Shown: piece after piece, positions 42,641 to 53,388 of the stretch
Position numbering within the stretch: position 1 is the first letter of the stretch
How the letters are laid out: each line of letters opens with the position of its first letter
Assembly: GCF_011038885.2 (NCBI RefSeq)
Contig: NZ_CP064952.1
Span: forward strand, 1,364,001 to 1,428,000
DNA from: Schaalia sp. ZJ405
GTDB lineage: Bacteria; Actinomycetota; Actinomycetes; Actinomycetales; Actinomycetaceae
Reading direction: 5' to 3'
DNA length: 64,000 nucleotides
Translations under genes and position numbers: made by a program
The notes under the pieces: model-generated
Told to the model about the DNA's origin: nothing
Databases searched by the model: none
The model's input: the letters and a program-made list of their open reading frames with translations, nothing else

Positions 42641-44833
42641 ATGGAACGTGACTTCTCCCCTATTCATGTTGATCTCGATATTCTCGCTTCGGTCGCTGCG
42701 GGCACCTACTACATGCCCCATGCGGTGCTTGGTGCACACCACGGTGACAGCGGCGTAACGATCCGGACCGTTCACCACCTGGCGGACGCCGTCGAGGTCG
42801 TCACGTCGTCGCACGCCTATCCCGCAGTCCACGAGCACAATGGCATCTGGGTTGCTGTTTTGCCTGTCGACGAGATCCCGGATTACCGCGTGCGCGTGAC
42901 CTACGGGGATCAGATCACCACCCTCGATGACCCGTATCGTTTCCTCCCGACCCTGGGGGAAATGGATACCTATCTCATTTCCGAGGGGCGCCACGAAGCC
43001 CTGTGGAAGGTGCTGGGAGCCCATGTCAAGCACTATGACGGGGAAATGGGCGAGGTCTGCGGTGTGGCATTCGCTGTGTGGGCGCCCAATGCCCGGGCTG
43101 TCCGCGTCATCGGCGACTTTAACTACTGGGACGGGACGGGCACCGCGATGCGGTCACTGGGGTCATCCGGTGTCTGGGAGATTTTCGTTCCCGGGGTCCA
43201 GGTTGGTGCTCGCTACAAGTTCGAGATTCAGGGACCGGGAGGAAACTGGTTCCAAAAGGCCGATCCGCTGGCCCGTGCCACCGAGATTCCTCCGGCCACT
43301 GCCTCTGTTGTGACCGACTACTTCCACGAGTGGACCGACGACGAGTGGATGCGCACGCGGGCAACGGTGAATCCCCACACGAAACCCATGTCAATTTACG
43401 AAGTCCACGTCGGCTCGTGGAAACAGGGGTTGGGCTATCGTGGCCTCGCTGATGAGCTGGTCCCCTACGTCAAGGAAATGGGCTTCACGCACGTGGAGTT
43501 CATGCCGGTTGCGGAACATCCTTTTGGCGGGTCGTGGGGCTACCAGGTGACATCGTATTACGCGCCGACCGCACGTTTTGGCACTCCTGACGATTTCCGT
43601 TACCTCATCGACGCGTTCCACAACGCCGGTATCGGCGTTATTCTCGACTGGGTTCCCGCGCACTTCCCGAAGGATGAATGGGCCCTCGCCCGTTTCGATG
43701 GCACCCCCCTGTATGAAGATCCCGACCCCTTGCGTGGTGAGCATCCCGACTGGGGCACGTATGTGTTTAACTTTGGGCGACGCGAAGTCAAGAACTTCCT
43801 TGTTGCCAACGCGCTGTATTGGCTTGAAGATTTCCACATTGACGGTCTGCGCGTCGATGCGGTTGCCTCCATGCTGTACCTGGACTATTCGCGTCAAGAA
43901 GGACAGTGGCGTCCAAACCAATACGGTGGACGTGAAAACCTTGAAGCCATTGATTTCCTTCAAGAAGCCAACGCCACAGCCTATCGTCAACACCCCGGAA
44001 TCGTCATGATCGCCGAAGAATCAACGGCGTGGCCGGGTGTCACCGCACCAACCAGCGGCGGCGGTCTTGGATTCGGTATGAAATGGAATATGGGGTGGAT
44101 GAATGACACCCTTCGATATCTCCAAGAAGATCCCGTTAATCGCCGGTGGCACCACGGCGAACTGACTTTCTCATTGGTGTACGCATTCTCGGAGAACTAC
44201 ATTCTTCCGCTCTCACACGATGAAGTCGTTCACGGCAAAGGCACTCTGGCTGCGAAGATGCCCGGTGATGACTGGCAGAAACTCGCCGGTGTTCGCTCAC
44301 TCTTTGCCTACCAGTGGTCACATCCGGGCAAGCAGCTCGTCTTCATGGGACAGGAGCTGGCAACGTGGCAGGAATGGAATGAGTCATATTCCCTGGACTG
44401 GTGGCTCGCCGACGACAATCTGCACGCCGGTGTTCAGCGCCTTGTTGCAGAACTCAACCGTATCTATGCCTCAAGCCCGGCATTCTGGGACGACGACTAC
44501 ACGGGTTTCGAGTGGATTGATGCCTCCGATGGCGACCATAACCTCATCTCTTACCTCCGCAAGGGCGTGAATGACAACGGAGAACAACAGGTCGTCGTCT
44601 GCGTATCAAACTTCGCGGGAACCCCGCACGAGGGCTACCGCGTGGGTCTTCCCTTCGGGGGCGAGTGGGTGGAAATCCTCAATACGGATGCAGAGACCTT
44701 CGGCGGATCCGGAGTGGTCAACGTCGGTTCGGTCATTGCCGAGGAAGTCCCGTGGAATGGCCGACCAGCATCAGCTCAGCTGCGTATTCCTCCATTGGGT
44801 GCCATCTGGCTGACGCCAAAGTCAATGGCCTAG
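42641..44833 (+). CDS. glgB: 1,4-alpha-glucan branching enzyme
   Basis: The 730-residue GH13_9 enzyme adds alpha-1,6 branches. A CBM48 N-terminal domain (about 120-225) has [22 protein letters not shown]. The catalytic residues are Asp in [17 protein letters not shown], Glu in [12 protein letters not shown] and Asp in [15 protein letters not shown]. The first about 110 residues form the extra N1 domain found in actinobacterial GlgB. ATG 42641 has no strong ribosome-binding site. It completes the GlgE pathway (TreS, Pep2, GlgE, GlgB), but is separated by a 114-base gap with a palindrome, so it can be regulated separately. Confidence 0.96.
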   Translation: MERDFSPIHVDLDILASVAAGTYYMPHAVLGAHHGDSGVTIRTVHHLADAVEVVTSSHAYPAVHEHNGIWVAVLPVDEIPDYRVRVTYGDQITTLDDPYRFLPTLGEMDTYLISEGRHEALWKVLGAHVKHYDGEMGEVCGVAFAVWAPNARAVRVIGDFNYWDGTGTAMRSLGSSGVWEIFVPGVQVGARYKFEIQGPGGNWFQKADPLARATEIPPATASVVTDYFHEWTDDEWMRTRATVNPHTKPMSIYEVHVGSWKQGLGYRGLADELVPYVKEMGFTHVEFMPVAEHPFGGSWGYQVTSYYAPTARFGTPDDFRYLIDAFHNAGIGVILDWVPAHFPKDEWALARFDGTPLYEDPDPLRGEHPDWGTYVFNFGRREVKNFLVANALYWLEDFHIDGLRVDAVASMLYLDYSRQEGQWRPNQYGGRENLEAIDFLQEANATAYRQHPGIVMIAEESTAWPGVTAPTSGGGLGFGMKWNMGWMNDTLRYLQEDPVNRRWHHGELTFSLVYAFSENYILPLSHDEVVHGKGTLAAKMPGDDWQKLAGVRSLFAYQWSHPGKQLVFMGQELATWQEWNESYSLDWWLADDNLHAGVQRLVAELNRIYASSPAFWDDDYTGFEWIDASDGDHNLISYLRKGVNDNGEQQVVVCVSNFAGTPHEGYRVGLPFGGEWVEILNTDAETFGGSGVVNVGSVIAEEVPWNGRPASAQLRIPPLGAIWLTPKSMA

Positions 44834-44907
44834 GGTTTTCCTTTGACGGGAGGCTCTCAAGCCTTGCGCACCTTCCGGCGAAACTCTGCGAACTCATCGC
44901 ACGCAGA

Positions 44908-44943
44908 GCGTGGGGCTCCCACCTTCAGGTGGGAGCCCCACGC
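44908..44943. terminator. Terminator between glgB and the converging thioredoxin-like gene
   Basis: A perfect 17-bp stem with a 2-base loop (arms GCGTGGGGCTCCCACCT and its complement) stands between convergent genes. There is no T-run. The stem is very stable and could end both transcripts. Confidence 0.75.
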
Positions 44944-44992
44944 GTCATGCGATCCGCAGTTCTGAGCCCACATGAGCAGTCACTACACGCAC

Positions 44993-45931
44993 TTAGATCA
45001 TGAGAAGCGACGCTAGACGCATCCGCGCTTTCTTCACCTCCGGGGTGTTACCGGCAACTCTCAACAGGTCAAGCAGACGCACACGCGCTGATTCCTTAGC
45101 TTGCGCATCATCCGCAGTTGCCATGACGTTGAGGAGAATATCGAAAGCACGCTCCACTTCGCCTGCTCCGAAGAGCTGATCAGCCTGAGCTGCCGGGTCA
45201 GAAAGATCAGCGTGCTCAGATCGCACACGCAGCCGCACACGCGACAGGTGAGCCTTTGCGTCCTCGTCCCTCGGATTAAGCTCAATCACTTTCTCCCATG
45301 CCGTCACCGCGTCTTCAAGACGGCCCTCGTCCTCGGCGCTGAGGGCGTCGAGATGTTCGGGCGGGATCGGAGCGAGCGTGTCCTGCTCGTCAACGCGAAT
45401 AACTCCCGTGACCCCCATCTGTTGAGCAGCTTGAAGGAGTTGATCAATGATGGAACGAACCTGATCTTTGACGGCATTGCCCTGGAAGAGAGGAACCGGG
45501 CGTCCACCAACGAGGGCGACCGTCGTCGGCACGGCCTGAATCTGGAAGGCCTGCGCAACTTGAGGGGCCTGCTCAATGTCGATCTTCACCAACTGGAATG
45601 CGCCCCGCAGATCGCGAGCCACCTCTTCCAACGTGTCGATGGCCGGTTTTGACTCAAGAGAGCGTCCCGACCACATGACGATCACCACGGGAACTGTCTG
45701 CGACGTCGCCATAACGTCCTGGAACGTTGCCTCGGTCGCCTCCGTGATCAGCGGAAGATCAATGGTGATCCGGGCCTGCCCTCCATCGGCTTCCGTCCTG
45801 CTCGCCGCATCGTCGGACACACTGCGAGCAGACGCTGCCAGATCAACCGCTCCTCGTGAATCCGCCGGCTCGTTCACGTGTTCGTTGTCGTGTTCCACAG
45901 GTCCTTCTTTCGCCACGTCACGTCTTTTCAT
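44993..45931 (-). CDS. Thioredoxin-fold/TPR protein of the YbbN (CnoX) type, without CxxC
   Basis: The 312-residue protein has a charged N-terminal stretch (about 1-60), a thioredoxin fold (about 65-165; VVIVMWSGRSLESKPAIDTLEEVA and the cis-Pro loop QAVPTTVALVGG) and helical TPR-like repeats (about 190-312). The redox motif is missing: SGRS replaces CGPC, as in YbbN/CnoX, which act as holdases/co-chaperones rather than reductases. ATG 45931 is a best guess; an upstream TTG (45961) abuts the stop of the preceding gene and a later GTG also fits. It closes a three-gene set with a lipoprotein and a membrane protein, so it may help fold or stabilise them. Confidence 0.8.
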   Translation of the reverse strand: MKRRDVAKEGPVEHDNEHVNEPADSRGAVDLAASARSVSDDAASRTEADGGQARITIDLPLITEATEATFQDVMATSQTVPVVIVMWSGRSLESKPAIDTLEEVARDLRGAFQLVKIDIEQAPQVAQAFQIQAVPTTVALVGGRPVPLFQGNAVKDQVRSIIDQLLQAAQQMGVTGVIRVDEQDTLAPIPPEHLDALSAEDEGRLEDAVTAWEKVIELNPRDEDAKAHLSRVRLRVRSEHADLSDPAAQADQLFGAGEVERAFDILLNVMATADDAQAKESARVRLLDLLRVAGNTPEVKKARMRLASLLMI

Positions 45932-45961
45932 CGTCAGTCTTGAGTCTTCACTCAGACTCAA

Positions 45962-46966
45962 TCATGCATCCGGATTGGACGAATCGTCGCGATCAACCTT
46001 CTCGATCGTCCTCTCCCCACCGATCACTTGAATTTGTCCGCCTGCCTTTGCGCTGGGGATCCTCAAAATCACGGTTCCCAGGTAGTGCGCTGTCGCTGTG
46101 CCAACGACCTTGTCTCCTTCTCCGTCGTAAAGCACCGCAGTCTGTCCACCAAGGCGCATCGTTGACTTCGCAATTGTTCGCGCATAGGTCAAGGTATAGG
46201 TGAATTGCGCGGCGACCAGCGCCGACCCGTCCTGCATGACGACGCCAGAGATCGGCATATCAGAGGCGCTGACCTGCGCGGTAACGGTGCCAGCGACCGC
46301 AAGATTCGTTGACAGCTGCGTGAGTGTATCGAAATACTTCGTTGTGTATTCGTCGCTCGTGAATTTTTCCGTGTTAACTTCGCGGGCATTGAGCATCGCG
46401 ACGTAGCTGTTCAGTGCTTCCTTCGGCGTCAACACGAAGCCCGTCGCGTCGTCGGACACAAATCCTGATCCCGAGGAAATCGCTGGCAACGTCAGTGACG
46501 TTCCCGCCAGGAGCCGGCTCCACGAGGTCAGTGCATACGGAGAACGCGGGTCCTGTTGGACAAGAACTTCAACAACCGGCAGCGCTGCCGATTCCCTCCC
46601 CGTGATGTTGATGATCGCTCGTGGCCATGTTGAGGAATTCGTAATCGCGAGATTCTGCGGTTTCATGTCGAGTTCGGGCAGCTCACCACCGCTAGCCGCG
46701 GCCAGTGTGTACTGAGCAGAACGCATCCGCGCGGCCCCATCGATGAGTCGCCCCTTAAAGAGCGTGCTGTCTTTGGCCTTGTCCGCAGCCGCGAGAGCCT
46801 CAGAAACATTCGTCAACGCCGAGTCAATCCGCTCAGTGTCAAGGTTGGGCATCGATGATGATTGCGCCGACTCTGCCGTTGGGGGGGCGACGGTTTCTCC
46901 CGCGCATCCGGCGAGCGCAATGGTTGCGGCAAAGGTTGCCACAAGAATGGGGGCGCGTTTCATCAC
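45962..46966 (-). CDS. Putative lipoprotein
   Basis: The 334-residue product has a lipoprotein signal with lipobox LAGC (Cys21), a Ser/Pro-rich stretch, then a domain with LTSWSRLLAGTSLTLPAI and DDATGFVLTPKEALNSYVAMLN (about 150-220) and a second beta-rich part. I do not recognise it beyond an actinobacterial uncharacterised extracytoplasmic family. It overlaps the upstream gene as ATGA and is followed by the YbbN-like gene, so the three form an operon. It should be attached to the outer face of the membrane. Confidence 0.75.
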   Translation of the reverse strand: MMKRAPILVATFAATIALAGCAGETVAPPTAESAQSSSMPNLDTERIDSALTNVSEALAAADKAKDSTLFKGRLIDGAARMRSAQYTLAAASGGELPELDMKPQNLAITNSSTWPRAIINITGRESAALPVVEVLVQQDPRSPYALTSWSRLLAGTSLTLPAISSGSGFVSDDATGFVLTPKEALNSYVAMLNAREVNTEKFTSDEYTTKYFDTLTQLSTNLAVAGTVTAQVSASDMPISGVVMQDGSALVAAQFTYTLTYARTIAKSTMRLGGQTAVLYDGEGDKVVGTATAHYLGTVILRIPSAKAGGQIQVIGGERTIEKVDRDDSSNPDA

Positions 46967-48513
46967 TGGTCTCCCTCATCGACCGCTTGGTTCTTCCCGC
47001 CGAAGATTCTGCCGAAAACTCCGCGTTTCGCCGTCTGTTCTGAGTCGGGTGTTTCTGGGGACGAGGACGAGGCCGGCTTTTCGGCGTCGATGACGAGAAT
47101 AAGCCCGGTGGTAAACTCGCGTCCCTCGATGATGATCTTGTCTTGTCCCTTTTCGCGTGCCTCGCGGATCGCGCGACGCGAGGGGAACACCATTCCCGGT
47201 CTGATTGCTGAAACGTCAATAATTCCTGTGTCCGTGGGCACGGTCTCCGGTGGATCTTCATCACGCGGGCCGTCAATCTTGCCGTGGCGTCCCTGAGGCT
47301 GCTCAGCATCGGCTTCGCTGTCTTCCACGGTCGTCGGCGCCTCGTCCTGCAGCGCAGTAGCATCATCCATCGACACCTGATCATCTGCAGGTGCGTCGTC
47401 TTCTTCGGCCTCAAAGGGGCGGTCGCTTTCCGTTGCATGATCCTGCTCAGCCTCGACAACATCTCGAGTCTGGTCAGTATCGTCACTACGGTGCTCGTCA
47501 TCCTGGTCGTCGCCAGCATCATCCGACGATTCATTTTCGACTGACGAGTCATCCAGCTGCGACATCGTCGACGCAGAGCTGGGTTCGTCCTCGTCCTCGG
47601 CCCCGTTCGTGGAGGGTTCGTCGCTTTCATGCGTGCCAGCAACCATCGAGGCAACCTGCGCCGTATCAATCGACTGTGTCTCGGTGATATCTGCCCCGGC
47701 CTGAGAGGCGAGCTTTTCAGCGCGTTCTTCACGGCTGCGCAGAGTGCGGGCCCGTCCAATCGCGAGGATCACAGCGATGACCGCGAGAACTCCCGCAAGG
47801 AGGAACGAAATAATCGCCACAACATTTGCCTGTCGTGTCTGCCATGTCAGCGTCAGGGTGAGATCCTCAGCTCCACCGGCCGAAATCGCAAGAATTGACC
47901 GACCATCGGGAATGTCATCAATAGTCAGCGATGCCCGAGAGGCGTGCGTCGCGCTCTGAAGCCACATGTCAGATTCCGAGGCAAGTGCAACCAACTCAGC
48001 AGCCGCTGGGTTTCCAGAAGAAGAGGAAGCGCCCGACTGGGCGTTCTCACCGCTTCCAGCGTCACCGGATCGGGCCGTAGTCCGTGCCGATTCCCTCATT
48101 TTTTCTAAGGTGTCATTCGACTTGGCCACCATGCCCGACTGCGCACCCGACTGGGCGTTTCGATCATCTGGAGCGCCGCGGTGCTCTTCAATTTTCAGTT
48201 GGGAACGATCCGAAGAGATTCCCACGACCTCTGTGTAAGCATCGGACCCGATCCACCCCGTGACATCGCTGACGGTTCCCAAAGCAAGAACAACGTCCTG
48301 ACCCGATGCCGAGGCCGCAGTGACGGTCACCTTCGAGTCGATGAGCGGAAGAACTCCGTTTCTCGTCATCGTGATCGCGGTTGGAGAGACCGTCGACGAA
48401 CTCAGCTCATGAGCAGGCTTGAGAACAGTCACACTGAGAATTCCGATGATCAGACAGATCATCGCCGCAACGGCAACAGCGAGGGCCGACGTGTACTGTT
48501 TGAGTCGTTCCAC
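46963..48513 (-). CDS. Membrane protein with acidic cytoplasmic region
   Basis: The 516-residue protein has one N-terminal membrane helix (about 10-30), an exported Ser/Ala-rich domain (about 35-225), a second helix (about 229-252) and then a long Asp/Glu/Ser/Thr-rich tail with a basic stretch at the end (about 255-516). The tail contains VSAIRPGMVFPSRRAIREAREKGQDKIIIEG near residue 440. I recognise no enzyme motif. It is the first gene of the operon with the lipoprotein (ATGA overlap) and the YbbN-like protein; the three may form an envelope complex. ATG 48513 is the natural start. Confidence 0.7.
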   Translation of the reverse strand: MERLKQYTSALAVAVAAMICLIIGILSVTVLKPAHELSSSTVSPTAITMTRNGVLPLIDSKVTVTAASASGQDVVLALGTVSDVTGWIGSDAYTEVVGISSDRSQLKIEEHRGAPDDRNAQSGAQSGMVAKSNDTLEKMRESARTTARSGDAGSGENAQSGASSSSGNPAAAELVALASESDMWLQSATHASRASLTIDDIPDGRSILAISAGGAEDLTLTLTWQTRQANVVAIISFLLAGVLAVIAVILAIGRARTLRSREERAEKLASQAGADITETQSIDTAQVASMVAGTHESDEPSTNGAEDEDEPSSASTMSQLDDSSVENESSDDAGDDQDDEHRSDDTDQTRDVVEAEQDHATESDRPFEAEEDDAPADDQVSMDDATALQDEAPTTVEDSEADAEQPQGRHGKIDGPRDEDPPETVPTDTGIIDVSAIRPGMVFPSRRAIREAREKGQDKIIIEGREFTTGLILVIDAEKPASSSSPETPDSEQTAKRGVFGRIFGGKNQAVDEGDQ

Positions 48514-48622
48514 AGCTAAAATCTCCTCGGTTCAGGCACAGATCGAGTGAATCTCTTCAACTTTACGTGTTTCCGGCATGATGATGCGCGTATGTTGCTC
48601 AGTCCGTGACTAATCACATGAG

Positions 48623-48919
48623 TCACAGGGGTCTCAGTCGCCGTTTCCAACACCAGGGGTGCCAGTGACGCCGCCCCTCGACTCCCTGCTGCATCCCGAA
48701 CGGGGCTTCCTGCGGCCAAGCAACAACATGGGCCGCACCCACCGTCACTGCCTGAAGGCATGCGGGGCAGACGTACTCTTTGCGGGCGTGAGGAAGATAC
48801 TGTACCTGGTAGAGCACACCATCGGGTCCCGTTTCCGAACGAGCAACCGAGCCGAGACGATCGACGTTCAGGCGACGATGCTCACTGCCCCACGGGCGTT
48901 TATTCGACCGACGTCCCAT
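48623..48919 (-). CDS. Small conserved zinc-type protein
   Basis: The 98-residue basic protein begins MGRRSNKRPW and has a CPACLQ pair, then a HVVAWP segment and RRHWHPWCWKRR, giving a Cys-Cys...His...Cys set that could hold one zinc ion. Such short proteins with the C-x-x-C ... HVVAWP ... RRHWHxxCW pattern are widespread in actinobacteria and unassigned. It lies directly after nagA on the same strand, three bases apart, so it is in that transcript. The role is unknown. Confidence 0.8.
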   Translation of the reverse strand: MGRRSNKRPWGSEHRRLNVDRLGSVARSETGPDGVLYQVQYLPHARKEYVCPACLQAVTVGAAHVVAWPQEAPFGMQQGVEGRRHWHPWCWKRRLRPL

Positions 48920-48922
48920 CGG

Positions 48923-50152
48923 CTACGCAACCGCCTTTCCGTTCTTCCACACGCCTTCAACACTCCAATCATGTGCCACACACACGATGTCGGCTGCCCG
49001 ACCGGCCTCCAGCGCACCAATCGACGCAGATCCCAGGATCCGCGCCCCCTGCATTGATGCCATGAACACCGCATCAACGAGCGGGATTCCGGCTTTCTCG
49101 ACGGCCGTACGCACACATTCGAGGAGATGCGACGTTCCCCCGGCCATCGTTCCTCCCCGGGTGAGCCTGGCAACCCCATTCTCCACTGTGACACTGACTG
49201 TGCCGAGTACGTAACTCCCGTCCGGCATTCCGGCAGCAGCTGTTGCATCGGTAATGAACACACAGTGATCCCGACCGACGATCTCATACACATCTCGTAC
49301 CAGTGAAGGCTTGACGTGGATGCCATCGCAGATCATCTCACACATCACCCCACCGCGCGCTGCGTCAGAAAGAAACTCCGCAATCGGCCCGGGGTCACGT
49401 TGATGCAAAGGACGCATCCCATTAAATAGATGCGTCACCGTTGACGCGACCCCGCGCCCACCTCCCCGAGAATCCGCACACTGCTCACGCATCTGCTGTG
49501 CAAAATCCATCGCAGCGCGGGCATGGTGGTCGCTTGCATCCGTGTGTCCCCACGAAGGGACAACTCCCGAACGCACAAGTTCCTCAACGACGGAACCTCC
49601 GCCATAAGCTCCGGGGACCTCGGGGGCAAGAGTCATTGACACCGCATGCCCCCGCGCAGCCGCGAGCAGCTGTCGGGTCTGCTCAACATCGGGGGCACAC
49701 ACGTAGGCGGGATCTTGGGCGCCACACCGATGCGGAGAAATGAACGGTCCCTCAAAATGAATCCCCGCGATCGTTCCCTCGTCGGCCAGCTCGGCCAGGG
49801 TTTTCGCCCTCGACACCAGATCATCGATCGGCGCAGTGACCAGCGACGCAACGAGCGTCGTTGTCCCGTGCGCCATATGCTCAGCCGTCACTCTCCGCGC
49901 CTCGTCAAGCGTTGAAAAGTTCGCGAATGAGGCTCCGCCACCTCCGTGGCAGTGAACATCAACGAGCCCCGGGAGAAAGGTTCCAGCGGATCGTGGAAGC
50001 TCGCGCAACTGCTCGCGTTCCTGATCACTGAGTTCATGCGAATCCACGTCAACGATCGACGCAATCACGCCGTGATCGACGCGGATCACCCCGTCGTCAA
50101 TGACGGAATCCGCAGTGACAATACGCCCACGAAGTGCAAACTGATGATTCAT
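48923..50152 (-). CDS. nagA: N-acetylglucosamine-6-phosphate deacetylase
   Basis: The 409-residue metal-dependent amidohydrolase removes acetyl from GlcNAc-6-P, the first committed step of amino-sugar use and recycling. Metal ligands are in the N-terminal LVDVHCHGG and HFEGPFISPHRCGAQDPA, and later in SWGHTDASD and THLFNGMRPLHQRDPG. The catalytic Asp is in VFITDATAAAGMPDG. It precedes a small zinc-type gene and is not next to nagB or a transporter here. ATG 50152 is clear. Confidence 0.95.
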   Translation of the reverse strand: MNHQFALRGRIVTADSVIDDGVIRVDHGVIASIVDVDSHELSDQEREQLRELPRSAGTFLPGLVDVHCHGGGGASFANFSTLDEARRVTAEHMAHGTTTLVASLVTAPIDDLVSRAKTLAELADEGTIAGIHFEGPFISPHRCGAQDPAYVCAPDVEQTRQLLAAARGHAVSMTLAPEVPGAYGGGSVVEELVRSGVVPSWGHTDASDHHARAAMDFAQQMREQCADSRGGGRGVASTVTHLFNGMRPLHQRDPGPIAEFLSDAARGGVMCEMICDGIHVKPSLVRDVYEIVGRDHCVFITDATAAAGMPDGSYVLGTVSVTVENGVARLTRGGTMAGGTSHLLECVRTAVEKAGIPLVDAVFMASMQGARILGSASIGALEAGRAADIVCVAHDWSVEGVWKNGKAVA

Positions 50153-50234
50153 GGATCAATTCTGCCCCACTCGCCCACACCGGTCGGGGAGATTTCGGAG
50201 AAACCTGCCGGGTTCGTCCTCGTTAATCCCTCTA

Positions 50235-50933
50235 TTAGAAGAGGCGAGATTCCGGGTCATCGAACCCCCGCATCGCATCGTAATCGAGGATCAGGCAGTC
50301 AATTCCTCGATCCTGGGCAAGAGTGCGCGCCTGACGCGAAATCTCCTGGCCGGCAAAAATACCGCGCAGACCTGCGAGCATTGGATCTCGCGCAAGAAGC
50401 GAAACATAGCGGGTGAGCTGCTCAACCCCGTCAATGCCTCCTCGACGCTTAACTTCGATCGCAACGGGGAGTCCTTCGGGATCACGAACAAGCAGATCAA
50501 CAGGGCCAACGGGAGTGGGATACTCGCGTCGCACAAGTTCCCATCCTTTGCCGAGGATCTGAGGGACCTGCTCGGCAAGAAGCTCCTGTAGGTGAGTCTC
50601 CACGCCGTCCTTGACGAGGCCCGGATCAATTCCGAGGTCCTGCGCGATATCCTCGACAATGTCGTGAATGCGAATGACCAGCTGATCGTCCGTCTTCGCT
50701 GCTTTGACCGTCCACACTTGGGTCACGCCGTCGGATTCTTCGATATCTTCGGGTTCCTCGACGGTCACCGTACACGGGGCATTCATCCAGTTCAGGGGTT
50801 TATACGATCCCCCGTCAGAATGAATGAGAACAGACCCGTCGGCTTTGAGCATGATCACCCGTTTCGCGGGGTCAAGATGGGCACTGAGTCGACCCGAATA
50901 GTCGACGGTACACGTAGCAATAAGGACTCGCAC
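50235..50933 (-). CDS. nucS: Mismatch-specific endonuclease NucS/EndoMS
   Basis: The 232-residue protein cleaves both strands at mismatches, the main non-MutS mismatch repair route of actinobacteria and some archaea. The N-terminal domain starts [19 protein letters not shown], and the C-terminal nuclease lobe has [10 protein letters not shown] and VAIEVKRR (catalytic Asp, Glu and Lys). The C terminus ends in DDPESRLF, a likely sliding-clamp-binding tail. GTG 50933 is the start used by the family and lies 7 bases after TAAGCT, so the message may be leaderless; the frame extends to ATG 50975 without support. A GTCCTCGT copy lies just upstream (50950-50957). Confidence 0.94.
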   Translation of the reverse strand: MRVLIATCTVDYSGRLSAHLDPAKRVIMLKADGSVLIHSDGGSYKPLNWMNAPCTVTVEEPEDIEESDGVTQVWTVKAAKTDDQLVIRIHDIVEDIAQDLGIDPGLVKDGVETHLQELLAEQVPQILGKGWELVRREYPTPVGPVDLLVRDPEGLPVAIEVKRRGGIDGVEQLTRYVSLLARDPMLAGLRGIFAGQEISRQARTLAQDRGIDCLILDYDAMRGFDDPESRLF

Positions 50934-50940
50934 GGCCCAT

Positions 50941-50946
50941 AGCTTA
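50941..50946 (-). promoter_or_regulatory. -10 element for a leaderless nucS message
   Basis: TAAGCT (TANNNT) on the minus strand ends 7 bases before the GTG at 50933, with no ribosome-binding site between. Judged by eye. Confidence 0.4.
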
Positions 50947-51155
50947 GCCACGAGGACGAGCGCGGGCTTGCCCACACTCCGGTTCTTGGCGCGGGGCGGC
51001 CGAAGTCACGTGATGGGGACTGACCCGCAACCGGCTCGATCACAGGTTTCGCAGCCGTGTTCAATAGCCCGCTCAGTGGCGAGGCAGGGGGATTTGACGG
51101 GGATTAGAAACGCCGACGGCCTGAAGATAGCACGCTCAGTTGCGCGCGGAAGAAG

Positions 51156-51578
51156 TCAGGATTGTGCTCGAGGCGGCCCAGATTCAATCCAGGAGACAAT
51201 ACCGTTGTAATCCTCCCGGGTCACCGCGAGCTCGTAGCGTTTCTCTCCGGCCTTGATGCGCACCTCAACGATCTGACCATCGATCGAATGTTCAAGAGGA
51301 CCCGACAGCGTCAAGCCGCCGCGGGGAAGAACATAGACCGGACGATTTGACAGCGCGACAAGGCGATACCACGAGAGTGTGTCAACGCCGTATTGGGCAA
51401 GGCCCGGAACCCACCCTGAGTGCGTATCTTGGCGCGACCACGCACGAAACATCCCAATGTGATGACTCAACCTGCGAGCTCGGATATTGAGGTAGACGAT
51501 GACAATGATCGCCACACCGATCAGCACAAGGAATACCCACAGAAGTGCCCACAAAATGGCGCTAGATAAGGACAGCAT
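51156..51578 (-). CDS. DUF2550 family membrane-anchored protein
   Basis: The 140-residue protein has one N-terminal membrane helix (about 4-30) followed by a small basic domain with HIGMFRAW, VPGLAQYGVDTLSWYRLVALSNRPVYVLPRGGL and KRYELAVTREDYNGIVSWIE, the actinobacterial DUF2550 pattern. Its place right after atpC is conserved in the phylum, but the function is unknown. ATG 51578 follows AGGGAGGAG; a longer frame upstream is unsupported. An ATP-synthase terminator lies between it and atpC. Confidence 0.9.
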   Translation of the reverse strand: MLSLSSAILWALLWVFLVLIGVAIIVIVYLNIRARRLSHHIGMFRAWSRQDTHSGWVPGLAQYGVDTLSWYRLVALSNRPVYVLPRGGLTLSGPLEHSIDGQIVEVRIKAGEKRYELAVTREDYNGIVSWIESGPPRAQS

Positions 51579-51615
51579 CAGTGACTCCTCCCTGGACTTG
51601 TCAATAAATGATGAA

Positions 51616-51641
51616 CCCCCGTCCGGCACGCCGGACGGGGG
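51616..51641 (-). terminator. ATP synthase operon terminator
   Basis: CCCCCGTCCGG (51616-51626) and CCGGACGGGGG (51631-51641) form a perfect 11-bp stem with a 4-base loop, 9 bases after the atpC stop on the minus strand. A T-rich stretch (TTCATCATTTATT) follows. Confidence 0.8.
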
Positions 51642-51649
51642 CCTCATTC

Positions 51650-51912
51650 TTAGGCAACTGTACCGTGATCTGCAACGACCGTCACAAAGTCGGAATCAAC
51701 AGAGATGAATCCGCCATCAACTGCAACCGATTCGCGTCCCTGAGCCGTCGTAATGATGACGTCACCCTTCGCTAATTGCGCAAGCAGCGGCTGACGCCCC
51801 GGGAGAATCCCCAAACCACCATCGACAACGGGAACCTGAACCTGCGAGCCTCTGCCGCTAAACAGGCTCCCCTCACGAGAGACAATCTCGACCTGAAGCT
51901 CACGACCGGACA

Positions 51913-51913
<1 letters not shown>
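51650..51913 (-). CDS. atpC: ATP synthase epsilon subunit
   Basis: The 87-residue subunit of the F1 central stalk has the family's N-terminal beta sandwich (LQVEIVSREGSLFSGRGSQVQVPVVDGGLGILPGRQPLLAQLAKGDV). The short length means it lacks the C-terminal helical hairpin that brakes the enzyme in many bacteria, as in other short actinobacterial forms. ATG 51913 overlaps the atpD stop (TGATG), so translation is coupled. It is last in the operon and is followed by a terminator. Confidence 0.95.

Positions 51914-53388
<1,475 letters not shown>

Noticed and set aside
46839..47759. A 306-codon frame overlapping the acidic membrane protein gene
   Set aside because: Its Arg/Met-rich product mirrors the acidic codons of the real frame; it crosses into the lipoprotein gene with no start or ribosome-binding site.
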